Part shown: positions 20,007 through 29,064 of the stretch, piece after piece
Numbering within the stretch: position 1 is the stretch's first letter
Layout: each line of letters starts with the position of its first letter
Origin: Rapana venosa
Taxonomy: Eukaryota; Mollusca; Gastropoda; Neogastropoda; Muricidae
Assembly (NCBI GenBank): GCA_028751875.1
Contig: CM054155.1
Location: 6,936,646-7,000,645 of the forward strand
Direction: 5' to 3'
DNA length: 64,000 nucleotides
The notes under the pieces: generated by a model
Told to the model about the DNA's origin: nothing
The model's database searches: none
The model's input: the letters and a program-made list of their open reading frames with translations, nothing else
Translations under genes and position numbers: made by a program

Positions 20007-20314
20007 GCTGGATGACCTTCTGCCCCGAGTGGTTGACAGGCAGCAAAGCTCTGGTGACCGACAACTTCCTGTACCTCTGGGTCTACCTCTTCTTCTTCAA
20101 CATGCTGTGGGTCGTCATCCCCTTCGCCCTCATGTACCACTCCTGGGTGGACATCCGCGACAATGGCATTGCTCCAGACTTTGGATCCTCGGCACCACGG
20201 ATCTCCAGAAAGCATGAAAACTACACTGGGAGCCAAGGGGGAAAGCAGGAGGCGTACACGAGGGCCACATTGTCCTCCAGTCGCTACAGCCTGCGGGGTC
20301 GCAAGGACTTGTAA
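20007..20314 (+). CDS. EBPL: EBPL exon 4 (terminal coding exon)
   Basis: Begins after GGCCAG with GC TGG, completing glycine and giving G-WMTFCPEWLTGSKAL. The EXPERA domain ends with a last membrane helix YLWVYLFFFNMLWVVIPFAL, matching EBPL proteins closely (WMTFLPEWL and LYLFFFNxxWVxIPG in relatives). After HSWVDIRD the protein continues for about 50 residues of polar Ser/Arg/Lys-rich sequence to ...YSLRGRKDL and TAA at 20312. Vertebrate EBPL ends soon after the last helix, so this tail is a lineage extension; its dibasic-rich end is cytosolic if the usual topology holds. The assembled protein would be about 235 residues. An identical exon occurs at 47450-47757. Confidence 0.92.
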
Positions 20315-21675
20315 AAATGCATCCTGACATGGGGGGTTGGGGTCAGAAAGTTTGATCTGGAATTGAAGAGAAGAAGTAATGTATTGCTCAAAACCATTGG
20401 GGGGTCTAGTTACATCAGCATCATTGTTGAAGTCCTGGTGAGAGAGTGAGATCCTGTGAAGATATTTTTAGGAAAAACATTTTGAATTTACTTGGTTTGA
20501 TTTGGGTAGAGAAAACGTGTCTGTGAAGAATTCAACAGGGCTTCACTTGTGACGTGCAAGCTGTATATGATTTAGAGACTAGGAGCAGATGGATGCGGCA
20601 TGGATTCTTAAATCTGAGCTGTATGTGATTTAGATACAGAATTTTCTCAGATGGTTGGAATAATACATCTGTCACCAGCTGCCTATATCAGAATGGGTGC
20701 CATGTAGAACTTAATTTTTTAAAATTATAAATTATTTCTTTCCTGTACAATTTTGTTTATAGTTTTATACAAATGTAATACTTGCATATATAGTTAGTTT
20801 CTGTCTTAGTTTTTGATGATTTGCTGTAAACTTTGTGAAGGTTTACTAACTTTTCGTTTATCAATCTGTTGAAAGTGTTTAATGGGTGTGACAGAAGGGT
20901 AGTTATCGTATTATTTTATTGTTTTTAATACCAGGCCTCTGCTGCATTTTTGCAGGAGCGAATATCAAATTGTCACTCTTTGAGTTGTGCACCAGGTATC
21001 ATACCTTTCATCTTATTCTTGAACAAGTGCAATCATCACCTGCCTTTAAACAAATATCCTCCTCTTTCTTCCACTTATCCAAGGAATTTTCATATAGAAG
21101 TTTAATTAAAAACTTTTACTGGTCTTAGAAACTTGTGAAAACATTATTAAAAAATAGTATTTATTTGATATGAAATTCAGAGTATTATATTAGTTTGGAA
21201 TATATTGTTCAACTGACATGTTTTGTGAATAGAAATGTTAAGGTAGCTTAAAAGGTTAAGATTGAAACTGTCTCTTTGAAAAGCTAGCTGTGATCAAGTT
21301 TAGAAGAGGCCTTTTCCGAAAGGAGCGTTTATTTTAGTAGATGGAATTTTTTATCATAAAAGCTTGTGGAGAAACGGTTTCTATGTCTTTTTGCAGTTTT
21401 GAAGTTTGGTAATGATGTTAGATGGCTTGATAGTTTTAGAGCATGTCATGTTCTCATTATGTAGCTCTCCGTTAAATTCAGATTCACAAATCACTTTGTT
21501 ATTGATGTGTCAAATTTTTTTGTACGTAATTAAAAAGAAAGATTATAGTACGATTTCTTTTTTACTTTGTGTTACAGGAAGCATTGTTTTTGTCGTAATT
21601 CGATTGTTCTTGTTATATATTTATGTACAGATGTGTTTTAAAAAAAAAAAAAAGGTGTTAATTATAAAAACCTTA
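20315..21675 (+). other. EBPL: Probable EBPL 3' UTR, proximal unique part
   Basis: AT-rich, unique within each copy, and without splice or coding signals. The second copy (47758-49115) differs only by small indels such as GAGAAGAAG versus GAGAAG, and GAGAGAG versus GAGAG. Whether the transcript ends here or reads through to the signal at 23713 cannot be told from sequence. Confidence 0.45.
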
Positions 21676-21677
21676 TA

Positions 21678-22075
21678 TCACGGACACTGTAGCTGAGTAG
21701 TTAAGATCATTCAACTTCAATCCCGTGGGTCTGTGAATTTGTGGGTTCAAATCTTGGCGGAGTCTGGTGAACTAAGGGTGCATATTTTTTACACTCTTTC
21801 CAGGTCAACCTCAAGTGAAGACCTGCCAGTGCCTTTATTCCCTTCATATATATGCATGTACATATGTGGAAGATCAAATATGCACGTCGAAGGTCCCGTT
21901 ATTTATGTCGGTAAGTCAGTTATTCATGTCAGAAACATGAACATACCCAGCATACATCCCTGAAGTTGGAATGGGGCTGCCTTCATGGTGGCCAAAAACG
22001 ATCATAATTATACTCCAAATCTCTGTATTGGTGAACTGTGGAGCTCTAGCCGAGCAACAAGAAAAAAACCCAACA
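21678..22075 (+). mobile_element. tRNA-derived SINE (family C)
   Basis: The head has GTAGCTGAGTAGTTAAGA (A-box, TRGCNNAGYNGG-like) and GTGGGTTCAAATCTTGG (B-box GGTTCAAATC) with normal spacing of about 40 bp. The body ends with 'gagctctagccgagcaacaag' and a short A run. The same 3' tail, with CTAGCyGAGGAACAA, recurs at 32150-32260 and 43480-43595. Duplicate copy at 49118-49507. Confidence 0.78.
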
Positions 22076-22206
22076 CCTGATATATTTAGAAAAAATCTTG
22101 TATATATATATATATTCAGTAGTTACTTTTGACAAAACTTTTTAAAAAAGACTTTGTTTCTATGCGTGCATTATTTTGTTCATGAGATATTTTGCATTTC
22201 ATCTTA

Positions 22207-22640
22207 ATAATAATAATAATAATACATGGAATTTTTTAAGCGCTATATCTTGCAAAAAAAAAAAAATCAAAGCGCTTTCATTCATCCTACTCATTTCACA
22301 TGCAGCCAGTTACAATTAATAGTTTTTTTTACAAATTCAAATGTATACACACATGCTTGCATGCACACACGCACACTCATGCACACACATAAAGGTTGTA
22401 CACTCTGGCAGGGTGATGGGTTTTGGCTGTTGAAGGCAGGGAAAAAAATAAAATGGAACAAGAGGGATAATCTTAGGTTTTAAATAAATGTCTTGAGGCC
22501 GGATTTAAAACTGTCATAAGAAGGCTTTTGGTGAAGGAAGAGAGGGAGGTCATTCCGGATTGATGGACCAGAAACAGAGAAAGAGCGACGGCCAACGGTG
22601 GACTGGTTAAATCTAGGTATTTTTAAGAACAAGGTATCTC
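22207..22640 (-). mobile_element. L2/CR1-like LINE 3' end, minus strand
   Basis: Starts at an (AAT)n run and 'tggaattttttaagcgctat', the reversed tail of the element at 26935-27725. It continues through a CA-rich patch to 22500-22640, where the minus strand encodes decayed W-N-D-L-P-L-S-L-R and FK..LKT-type blocks ('gaagaaggcttttggtgaag' on the plus strand). 5'-truncated. Duplicate at 49649-50072. Confidence 0.65.
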
Positions 22641-23712
22641 CTTTTAGATGTAGTCTCACGTTGATGTTGTATTCCAGCTGTGCCTTTTGACAGCTTGTGT
22701 TAGTTCTGAAAACGCTGATGGTAACAATCGTGTTAAACTGACGATGGAGAGTTGGTTGAAGAGTTATGAAAATACTGGTTGCAGAGTATTTTTGTTATGG
22801 TTGTACTTGAATAAACTGACTCGTCCTGCAATGTGAAGTAAAGAGTGATGTGACTGAGTCATGTTTAGTTAAATATGAGAGAAATATTTTCCTGCTGGCT
22901 TGAAGTCATGTTTTGTGGTCATCCATTTCAAATCAATTTGTTCAGCTTGCAGAAATTCAGAAAGCCAAATCCAAAGAGTTGTGCTGCAGGAATATTTTGG
23001 GTTTTTTTGTTTTGAGGTATCAGAGAAAATAGTTTCCTGCTGGCTTGTCGTCATTTTTTGTGGTCATCCACTTTCAATCAGTCTTTTCAGTTTGCGGAAA
23101 TCAGAAAGAGTTGTGCTACTGGATTTTGTTTGTTTGGTGGGTTTTTTTTGGGTTTTTTTTGGGGGGGGGGGGGGGTTGTGAGTTGTTTCACAACAGTTTT
23201 ATAATGTGGTAATTCAACAGGTACTCGGCTTGGTTTTTTTTTAGTGATGGCAAGTGGCATTTCTACAAAGTTTTGGAGATTAGCCCCTTACTCAGAGTAA
23301 ACTTCTTGATATAACTGGGGAACAGGCTTGCTGTATATTAGGAGTCTTGCCTAAAAGCTAGTTTGAGTCCAAAGGGAGACAAGAAAAAATCACCAGAACT
23401 GTCAAAGGCAAGTCTGCTCTTTAATTCAGTTTAAACTATTTGCTTGGGCTTTGGAGGTAGAATTAAGCTGATTTTCTGAGTCTGTCATTGGCTTGTATTT
23501 TTATGCTGATTTTCTGTCTGTCGTTGGTTTTTATCTTAAAGGAACATATATCCCATTATTTATGTTTTGTTTTGTGATAACTTATGCATTTTTCTTTAAA
23601 TGTTATATATGAGCTGACCTACAATTGCATTGTGGAATTGTGGACTATAGTGTGAATATTTTCAGTGATATGTCTTGAAATTTCATGTACCACCAAGTAT
23701 TATTTTTCTTGA
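22641..23712. other. Unique AT-rich DNA, probably distal 3' UTR
   Basis: No coding signal. Contains a local near-repeat of 'cctgctggcttg' plus 'tggtcatcca' at about 22891-22925 and 23036-23070, that is, two related roughly 145-bp segments. A G homopolymer lies at 23160-23175. Confidence 0.45.
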
Positions 23713-23718
23713 AATAAA
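23713..23718 (+). promoter_or_regulatory. Candidate polyadenylation signal AATAAA
   Basis: CTTGAAATAAAGATTC, followed by T/G-rich sequence within 30 bp. It is the best-placed signal downstream of EBPL exon 4 before the SINE at 23755. It is conserved at 51156-51161. An alternative signal occurs at about 22811. Assignment to EBPL is inference. Confidence 0.35.
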
Positions 23719-23754
23719 GATTCTTGATGTTTTGAAAGTCTTGAAATCAAACGA

Positions 23755-24050
23755 GGTAAAAGGTAAAGATGTCCCATAACCTATGAGGTCGTAGGGGAGC
23801 GAGGTGTCAGAGACCTCAGCTTCTCCAGGGCAAGGGTATTGAGGGCGGCGCCCATCTCCTCTCCCTCGCTGCTTTACCTTCCCTGACCCTGAAGAGGGCA
23901 GGTACCCATTTACAGCTGGGTGAACTGGGGGACTGTACCAAAGCCAAGGCGCACAGTCACCCATCTAAATGGTAACCACGCTCGATGCTGCTTAACATTG
24001 GCTGGGGGAAAGCGAGTGCTCTGACCACTGAGCCATCCCATTCCCCCAAA
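23755..24050 (-). mobile_element. 5S-like SINE (family E)
   Basis: Nearly full length. The minus strand reads GGCTCAGTGGTCAGAGCACT, TTAAGCAGCATCGAGCGTGG, TTAGATGGGTGACTG, CCCAGTTCACCCAGCTG, GGAAGGTAAAGCAGCGAGGG and ends CATAGGTTATGGGACATC-TTTACCTTTTACC. It is flanked by 'aaacgaggta' at both ends (about 23749-23758 and 24048-24057), a likely target-site duplication. Duplicate at 51200-51485. Confidence 0.82.
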
Positions 24051-24296
24051 CGAGGTACCCATTGCACTAAGTTAAATCATGATGTGTGCAGATAAAGCAT
24101 AAAGAAAATGTTAAAACCAAATCCCAGTAGGGATGACTCTTTTGGTCTCAGTGTCTTGATTCCAGTGCTCCAGTAGATCAGCAAATTAAACATGATGGGT
24201 GATGAGAATGGCTTAAGTTTGCAGGAAACTTTATGTACTGTGTGTGTGTGGTCTTCAATTTTATGTCTCTTCACAAAAGTGATTTTAGACAAGTGT

Positions 24297-24425
24297 ATGT
24301 GTGTGTTCTCTCTGTGGCAATGTCATGGGTTCTTTCAGAATGTGTGTGTAAGAGAGAGTGAGAGAGAGTTTGTGTGTAAGAGAGAGAGAGAGAGTGTGTG
24401 TGAGTGTGTGTGTTTTGTGTTCTTT
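24297..24425. repeat. (GT)/(GA) simple-repeat cluster with a repeated 40-bp phrase
   Basis: GTGTGT and GAGAGA tracts lie between two copies of 'gtggcaatgtc.tgggttyttt', at 24313-24337 and 24429-24453. The phrase plus simple repeat behaves as a short local duplication. Duplicate at 51735-51890. Confidence 0.6.
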
Positions 24426-24808
24426 CAGTGGCAATGTCGTGGGTTTTTTCAGAATAAACAACATCCACACCTGGAAATTCTGTCTTTGAAGTCTTCCTGT
24501 TTGTAGTACTTCCATTTGTTCAGTCTTTTTCCTGATTTTTCTGTCCTCTTCCTTCCTTTTTTTTCCTTCCCAGTCCATTCTCTTCTTGCCTCATTTTATT
24601 AAGAATATCTGACAATTTTTTTCTCTCCATATATTGTATATTTTACCTGCTTGTTCAGTGCAGGTGATCAGGTGGTAAGATAGCAGTCACATGTAGGTAG
24701 GATGTGTCCAGCTGTCATTTTGCCCCTACAGCATTAAGGTAGCCACATTCGACATCGGGAATGATGTCTACACACAACACTTGTAAGTGATGAGATACCA
24801 ACACAAAT

Positions 24809-24902
24809 TTCACACACACACACACACACACGTGCACGTTCGCACGGAGGCGCGCACACACATACAGACGCACGAGTGCGAGTACACACACGCGCGCGCG
24901 GT
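24809..24902. repeat. (CA)n/(CG)n alternating purine-pyrimidine tract
   Basis: CA repeats passing into CGCGCG, with potential for Z-DNA. The homologous position in the second copy (52250-52302) is shorter and differs, so this is a length-variable site. Confidence 0.8.
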
Positions 24903-25181
24903 TTAAACGAAGCCCTATAAAGGGAAGTAAATTGATGACAAATATCGTTTCGCACTCAACCAAAGTACCTTCCCTTAGACTATGAACGCTCGAAAGCATG
25001 CTTGAAAATGATAGCCTGTGGGAAAAATTAGAGCCCAGATTCCCATTTCTTTTTCAGTTCTTGTGTTATTGTTAAGCAAAACCTCTACTCATCAGTAACT
25101 AGCGACGAAGGATATTAAGTCCACCCACCACAACTGTTACAGCTTTAGTCTAGGGGTTTGGTGTTAGGACATTTCTTATTC

Positions 25182-25425
25182 TGCCATCTCAGCTTGATTC
25201 ATCTTTGTTATGTGAGCTGATAATTAACTTTGGGCAAAATGTGAAGGCTCGCCTCCATTGTGGATCAGAGATTCAACCCTTTGTGAGTTTTTTTGTTTAT
25301 TCTGCCATCTCAGCTTGATTCATCTTTGTTATGTGAGCTGATAATTAACTTTGGGCAAAATGTGAAGGCTCGCCGCCATTGTGGATCAGAGATTCAACCC
25401 TTTGTGAGTTTTTTTGTTTGTTTGT
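25182..25425. repeat. 121-bp tandem duplication, present only in this copy
   Basis: 'ctgccatctcagcttgattc' starts at 25181 and again at 25302. The unit runs through 'gagattcaaccctttgtgag' and differs by a few bases (CTCCATT versus GCCATT). The second copy of the block (about 52570-52690) has a single unit, so this is a structural difference between the two copies. Confidence 0.88.
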
Positions 25426-25549
25426 GTGTTTTGTTGTTGTTTTTTTTACCATGAAAGATCATGAAATAAACTAGTATGACGTATTACCTCCCTTGGACTG
25501 CGCAGTGTAGGCCCCTATAGGCACCCAATACGTTTTGAGTCTGTATAGA

Positions 25550-25745
25550 GAAGGTGTGTGTGTGTGTGCATGCGTGCGTGTGTGTGTGAGAGTGTGTGTG
25601 TGTGTGTTTCCTAATGCCTACTTGGTGATCTGGACACACCTGCAGTCACACCAATACATCTATAGGCCACACACACACACTCTCTCTCTCCCTCTCTAGT
25701 GCGCACGCACGCACGAGCGCGCGCGCGCGCACACACACACACACA
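25550..25745. repeat. GT, GA/CT and CA/CG microsatellite cluster
   Basis: GT tract 25555-25609, CA tract about 25670-25680, CT tract 25681-25699, then GCGCACGCACG into (GC)n and (CA)n to 25744. Duplicate at 52815-53004, with length differences in the GT part. Confidence 0.88.
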
Positions 25746-25857
25746 TTGTCCTTTATTTTTTTGTATTTATAAAAACTGTGTGTGTGGGTGTGTTCGATAG
25801 GTATAGGGAAGAATCAACTGACTGCTGTCATCAAGGGAGGGGGATGGGGGTGGGCAA

Positions 25858-25935
25858 CAATAATAATAATAATATATGGAATTTATATAGCACTGAATCT
25901 TGTAAAAGAACAAACAAATCGAAGCGCAAACAATG
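25858..25935 (-). mobile_element. LINE 3' tail fragment
   Basis: (AAT)n then ATATGGAATTTATATAGCAC and 'caaatcgaagcgca', the reversed end of the (ATT)n-tailed LINE family. No coding part remains. Duplicate at 53117-53195. Confidence 0.65.
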
Positions 25936-26580
25936 AAGCTAATAATGCAATGGGATTACAATGGCTAATCAATAACATGCACTGGTAGCGTAGTCATTAT
26001 ATAACTAGGTAAAGCTACAAAGACAAAAGTTAACACACCTCTAAACATGCCATTTTGGTAATGACTATTTAAACAATTGAGAAAATGATTTCACTATTGT
26101 GTGACGTCATGGCATTGAACAACGTCATTCTCACAACACTGAAGAAATGGAGAAACTTATTTACAGTCATGTTCCAATAAAGTCTCTTTCATCATTACGG
26201 GTAAAAAACGAACCAAAAAACAAACAAAACCAAAAGTGACAGAGGCATTGATAACTCAGGACTTGATTAACATGGTGAACATGCTTCTGAATACTTCATA
26301 GTGCGAAAATGGTAAATGCCTTTAATTATGAGGAAAAGAACGGGGTCATTATGGCCGCCAACTCTGAAAGACAATGATTGGAACTGGCAAACCAACAACC
26401 ATATTGTATTGGATACTGTAGTGTACAACAACTGTATTGGATACTGTATTGTATCCTACTTGTATACTACTGTCAGGGCTGGTCTCCTCAGGGAGCGTGT
26501 CCAGTAAGTTTTTCCTTTTTTCCCGTTGTCCAAGGAGTTAACATCAGTGCCGACTCCTCTCCCCCCCAAAAAAAAACCCC
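25936..26580. other. Unique DNA, nothing recognised
   Basis: No coding signal or known repeat apart from a three-fold short phrase 'tattggatactgta' at about 26405-26450. Duplicate at 53196-53842. Confidence 0.5.
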
Positions 26581-26587
26581 TTCGGAT

Positions 26588-26665
26588 AATAATAATAATA
26601 ATAATAATGTATGGAATTTATATAGCGCTGAATCTTGTAAAGCAACAAATCAAAGCGCTCAGATT
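26588..26665 (-). mobile_element. LINE 3' tail fragment
   Basis: (AAT)n followed by GTATGGAATTTATATAGCGC and 'aaatcaaagcgctcag'. It is almost identical to 42673-42770, so it is one of the younger copies of this tail. Duplicate at 53850-53927. Confidence 0.7.
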
Positions 26666-26885
26666 TTATTTCATACCACTTTAAGTTGAAATTCGGGCTG
26701 CTCTCCCCGGGGAGAGCGGGAGAACGCATGCAGAACGTCTTGCGCACACGTTAAAGCCCGTTGCGCTTTTCTGAAGAGTAGGTCATTGAGTGCCGGTGGG
26801 AACGGATGACAATTACAAAGCTGCTTACACATGGGGACTGGATGTAAAAAAGCACATGAGTAGTTTTCCATTATCCTCGAAATAA
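26666..26885 (-). mobile_element. SINE A/B composite fragment
   Basis: Starts with 'ataccactttaagttgaaat' and 'gggctgctctccccggggag' (family B end), then switches directly at 'gcgggagaacgcatgcagaa' to the family A body ('ttgcgcacacgttaaa', 'tgccggtgggaacggatgac', 'tatcctcga'). Two families are joined without spacer, by nested insertion or recombination. Duplicate at 53928-54148. Confidence 0.7.
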
Positions 26886-26894
26886 ACGAATTAA

Positions 26895-26968
26895 TAATGA
26901 TAATAATAATAATAATAATAATAAATTATACTACTACTACTACTACTACCACTACCACTACTACTACG
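26895..26968. repeat. (AAT)n and (ACT)n trinucleotide repeats
   Basis: AAT units at 26895-26925 and ACT/ACC units at 26930-26967, bordering the 5' end of the LINE fragment. Duplicate at 54156-54228. Confidence 0.85.
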
Positions 26969-27515
26969 TCACGTCTCTCATTTTCTCACGTCTGGATTAT
27001 TGCAATTCTCTTCTGGCTGGTCTGCCATCATCATCTATCCACTCTCTTCAACGTATACAAAACTCTGCCGCCCGACTAGTCCTCAGAAAGAAAAAAATCT
27101 GAGCACATTACTACTCTCTTGGGATCTCTCCACTGGCTGCCTGTGTCACAGAGAGTAAACTATAAGATCAGTACCCTCTGTTACAAATGTCTCCACAAAA
27201 CAGCACCTTCCTACCTCTGTGAATGTCTTCACCTGTACACTCCTTCTCGATCCCTCCGCTCTGCTGCAGATACCTTGTGCTTACGAATACCTGGATTCAA
27301 CCAATCCACAGATGGCCGTCGCTCTTCTCTCTATTTCTGGTCCAGTGATCTGGAATGACCTCCCTCTCTCCCTCCGCCCAAAGCCTACTTTTGACACTTT
27401 TAAATCCAGCCTCAAAACACATTTATTTCAAATCTAAGACTTTCCCCTCTTGTTTCATCTCATTTCTGTCCTTACCCTCAATAGCGGAACCCCCACCACC
27501 TTGCCAAAGTACACA

Positions 27516-27546
<31 letters not shown>

Positions 27547-27710
27547 CCCGCGCGCGCGCGTGTGTGTGTGTGTGTGCGTGCGTGTGTGTGCGCGCGTGTG
27601 TGTTTTCAATGTGTTAAAAACTATTAATTGTAACTTGTTTCATGTGTGAGAGTAGGATGAATGCAAGCGCTTTGATTTGTTTTTGCAAGACATAGTGCTA
27701 TACACATTCC

Positions 27711-27725
<15 letters not shown>
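26969..27725 (+). mobile_element. L2/CR1-like LINE: RT C-terminus and 3' UTR, best copy
   Basis: The plus strand encodes [20 protein letters not shown], then [15 protein letters not shown], then (after a one-base shift) [40 protein letters not shown] and finally WNDLPLSLRPKPTFDTFKSS to LKTHLFQI. These are the standard C-terminal blocks of L2/CR1-group pol proteins. The 3' UTR contains a GT/CG microsatellite (27517-27603), 'aatgcaagcgctttgatttg' and ends 'cacattccatttattatt'. The EN and catalytic RT parts are absent, so it is a truncated insertion. Duplicate at 54230-54985. Confidence 0.85.
27517..27603. repeat. (GT)n(CG)n microsatellite inside the LINE 3' UTR
   Basis: GTGTGT...CCCGCGCGCGCG...GTGTGTGTGCGTGCG. 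The position and interruptions are the same in the second copy at 54777-54862. Confidence 0.9.
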
Positions 27726-27779
<54 letters not shown>

Positions 27780-27782
27780 ATA
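27714..27782. repeat. (ATT)n(ACT)n terminal trinucleotide repeat of the LINE
   Basis: ATT units at 27714-27741 followed by ACT units to 27780. Terminal short tandem repeats of this kind replace poly-A in some L2/CR1-type elements. The second copy has the same structure at 54970-55040. Confidence 0.85.
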
Positions 27783-28119
27783 CAATAAAATAATAATTAT
27801 ATGGTCGAAGCAACACGAGGGTAACTCTTCAAAAACCAGCAATGGCCATTTATTAAAGAAGCGTTCAGCAATTTTGAAGAGAAAGATCTGGAAAGGAGAC
27901 TAGTTTCTGCAGATGGGCAGCACCAAAACAATCCGCAACACTGATTAAACAACAGTTCCAGTCGATTAGTAATGTGGATCGAGTTGTCACTGTGAATGAA
28001 ACACGGAATCATCACCTTACCCCTGAAATGTAGCAGCAGTCGTAGCAGTGGAAACATGGGGATAGGCCTAGCCCTGCCACTATCTACACAGAAGACAAGG
28101 CTGATGCCATTCTGTCAGC
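27783..28119. other. Unique DNA, function not recognised
   Basis: No family match. The minus-strand open frame at 27797-28057 shows no recognisable motif and is not kept intact between the two copies, so it is not called. Confidence 0.5.
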
Positions 28120-28495
28120 TGGTAAAGTCACTCCCAAGTCGGATGCGCTGGGACTGACTTGTTAGGCGCCTAACGGCAGTGCAACGCAATTTCGCTCATA
28201 TGACAGACAGCACTAGTGGCAGTCTGAGTATTTGACGACGACGACGACGACGAAGAAGAAGAAGCAGAAGAAGAAGCTGGTAAAGTGATGGCAGCAGTTC
28301 TAGAAGAGGATGGTTGCTGCTGATTTTCCTCAGAAAAGGTCACTGACAGACAGACTGATGGTGGACACTATACAATGGATCGGTGGTCTAGAGGTAACGC
28401 ATCTGCCAGGTGCTGTCTGTCATATGAGCGCAATGCGTTTCGCTGCCGTTAAGCGCCTGACTAGTCAGGACCAGCACATCCAACTTCGGTGTAGG
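28120..28495. repeat. Imperfect inverted repeat, arms about 90 bp, loop about 195 bp
   Basis: The left arm at 28120-28212 contains 'gttaggcgcctaacggcagt' and 'gctcatatgacagacagcac'. The right arm at 28408-28495 contains its reverse complement, 'gtgctgtctgtcatatgagc' and 'ctgccgttaagcgcctga'. The arms differ at several positions. The loop holds a (GAC)n/(GAA)n tract at 28234-28276 and the beginning of a SINE-like phrase 'ggtctagaggtaacgc'. Duplicate at 55378-55757. Confidence 0.75.
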
Positions 28496-28592
28496 AGAGA
28501 ATTGTTATCTCTTACATTTTTTTTGTAAAGGGCAGGATAATGGACAAAGAAGGCAGAAAACAGACAAGAATAAGGAGACAGGAACAAAAGGA
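28496..28592. other. Spacer between inverted repeat and SINE B
   Basis: Purine-rich spacer with AGGAGACAGGAACAAAAGG. No feature recognised. Confidence 0.4.
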
Positions 28593-28985
28593 ATAGAGGT
28601 AACGCGCCTGCCTAGAAAGCGAAAAGTCCGGGTCGGAAGTGTGCGGTGGTTTGATTCCTTTTCGGGCCCGAAACTTTCCCCCCATCCATTAGACCATGAG
28701 GTGATCTGAGTGCTAGTCTTTCGGATGAGACGACAACCCGAGATCCCGTGTGTTACACATAATAATTAGCGCACATAAAGAATCCACGGCAACAAGAGAG
28801 TTGTCCCTGGCAAAATTCTGGAAAAGAAAAAAAAAAAGCCACTCTGATAGGGAAACAAACACAGTTGCAGACAGGAAAAGAAGAGAAAAACAGTGGGTGG
28901 CGCTGTGCTCTTGTGTCGACGCGCTCTCCCTGGGTAGAGCAGCCCGAATTTCACACAGAGAAATATGTCGTGACTTAAAGGGATA
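28593..28985 (+). mobile_element. tRNA-derived SINE (family B), plus strand
   Basis: Starts in the A-box region 'agaggtaacgcgcctgcct', has the B-box GGTTTGATTCC at about 28650, then 'ccattagaccatga', 'gtctttcggatgagacgac', 'ggcaacaagagagttgtccc' and ends 'gtgacttaaaggg'. The first part of the head (TGGATCGGTGGTCTAGAGG) lies 200 bp upstream at 28376-28394, beyond the right arm of the inverted repeat, so the head may have been split by insertion. Duplicate at 55855-56247. Confidence 0.78.
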
Positions 28986-29064
28986 TTTAAAAAAACAAAC
29001 CCAACAAAAACCAAAGGCTAGCTACACGGGATATCATATTTTAAATTTTAAAAATTTATTTATT

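Noticed and set aside
19964..20236. Minus-strand and alternative plus-strand frames over EBPL exon 4
   Set aside because: Shadows of the real exon, whose frame matches the EBPL C-terminal domain and splice phase.
21678..21760. Genuine tRNA gene
   Set aside because: A- and B-boxes are present but the acceptor stem does not close and the sequence continues as a SINE body with a dispersed tail.
28200..28280. Possible CRISPR-like or hairpin array of GAC/GAA repeats
   Set aside because: It is a plain trinucleotide repeat with no spacers, in an animal genome.
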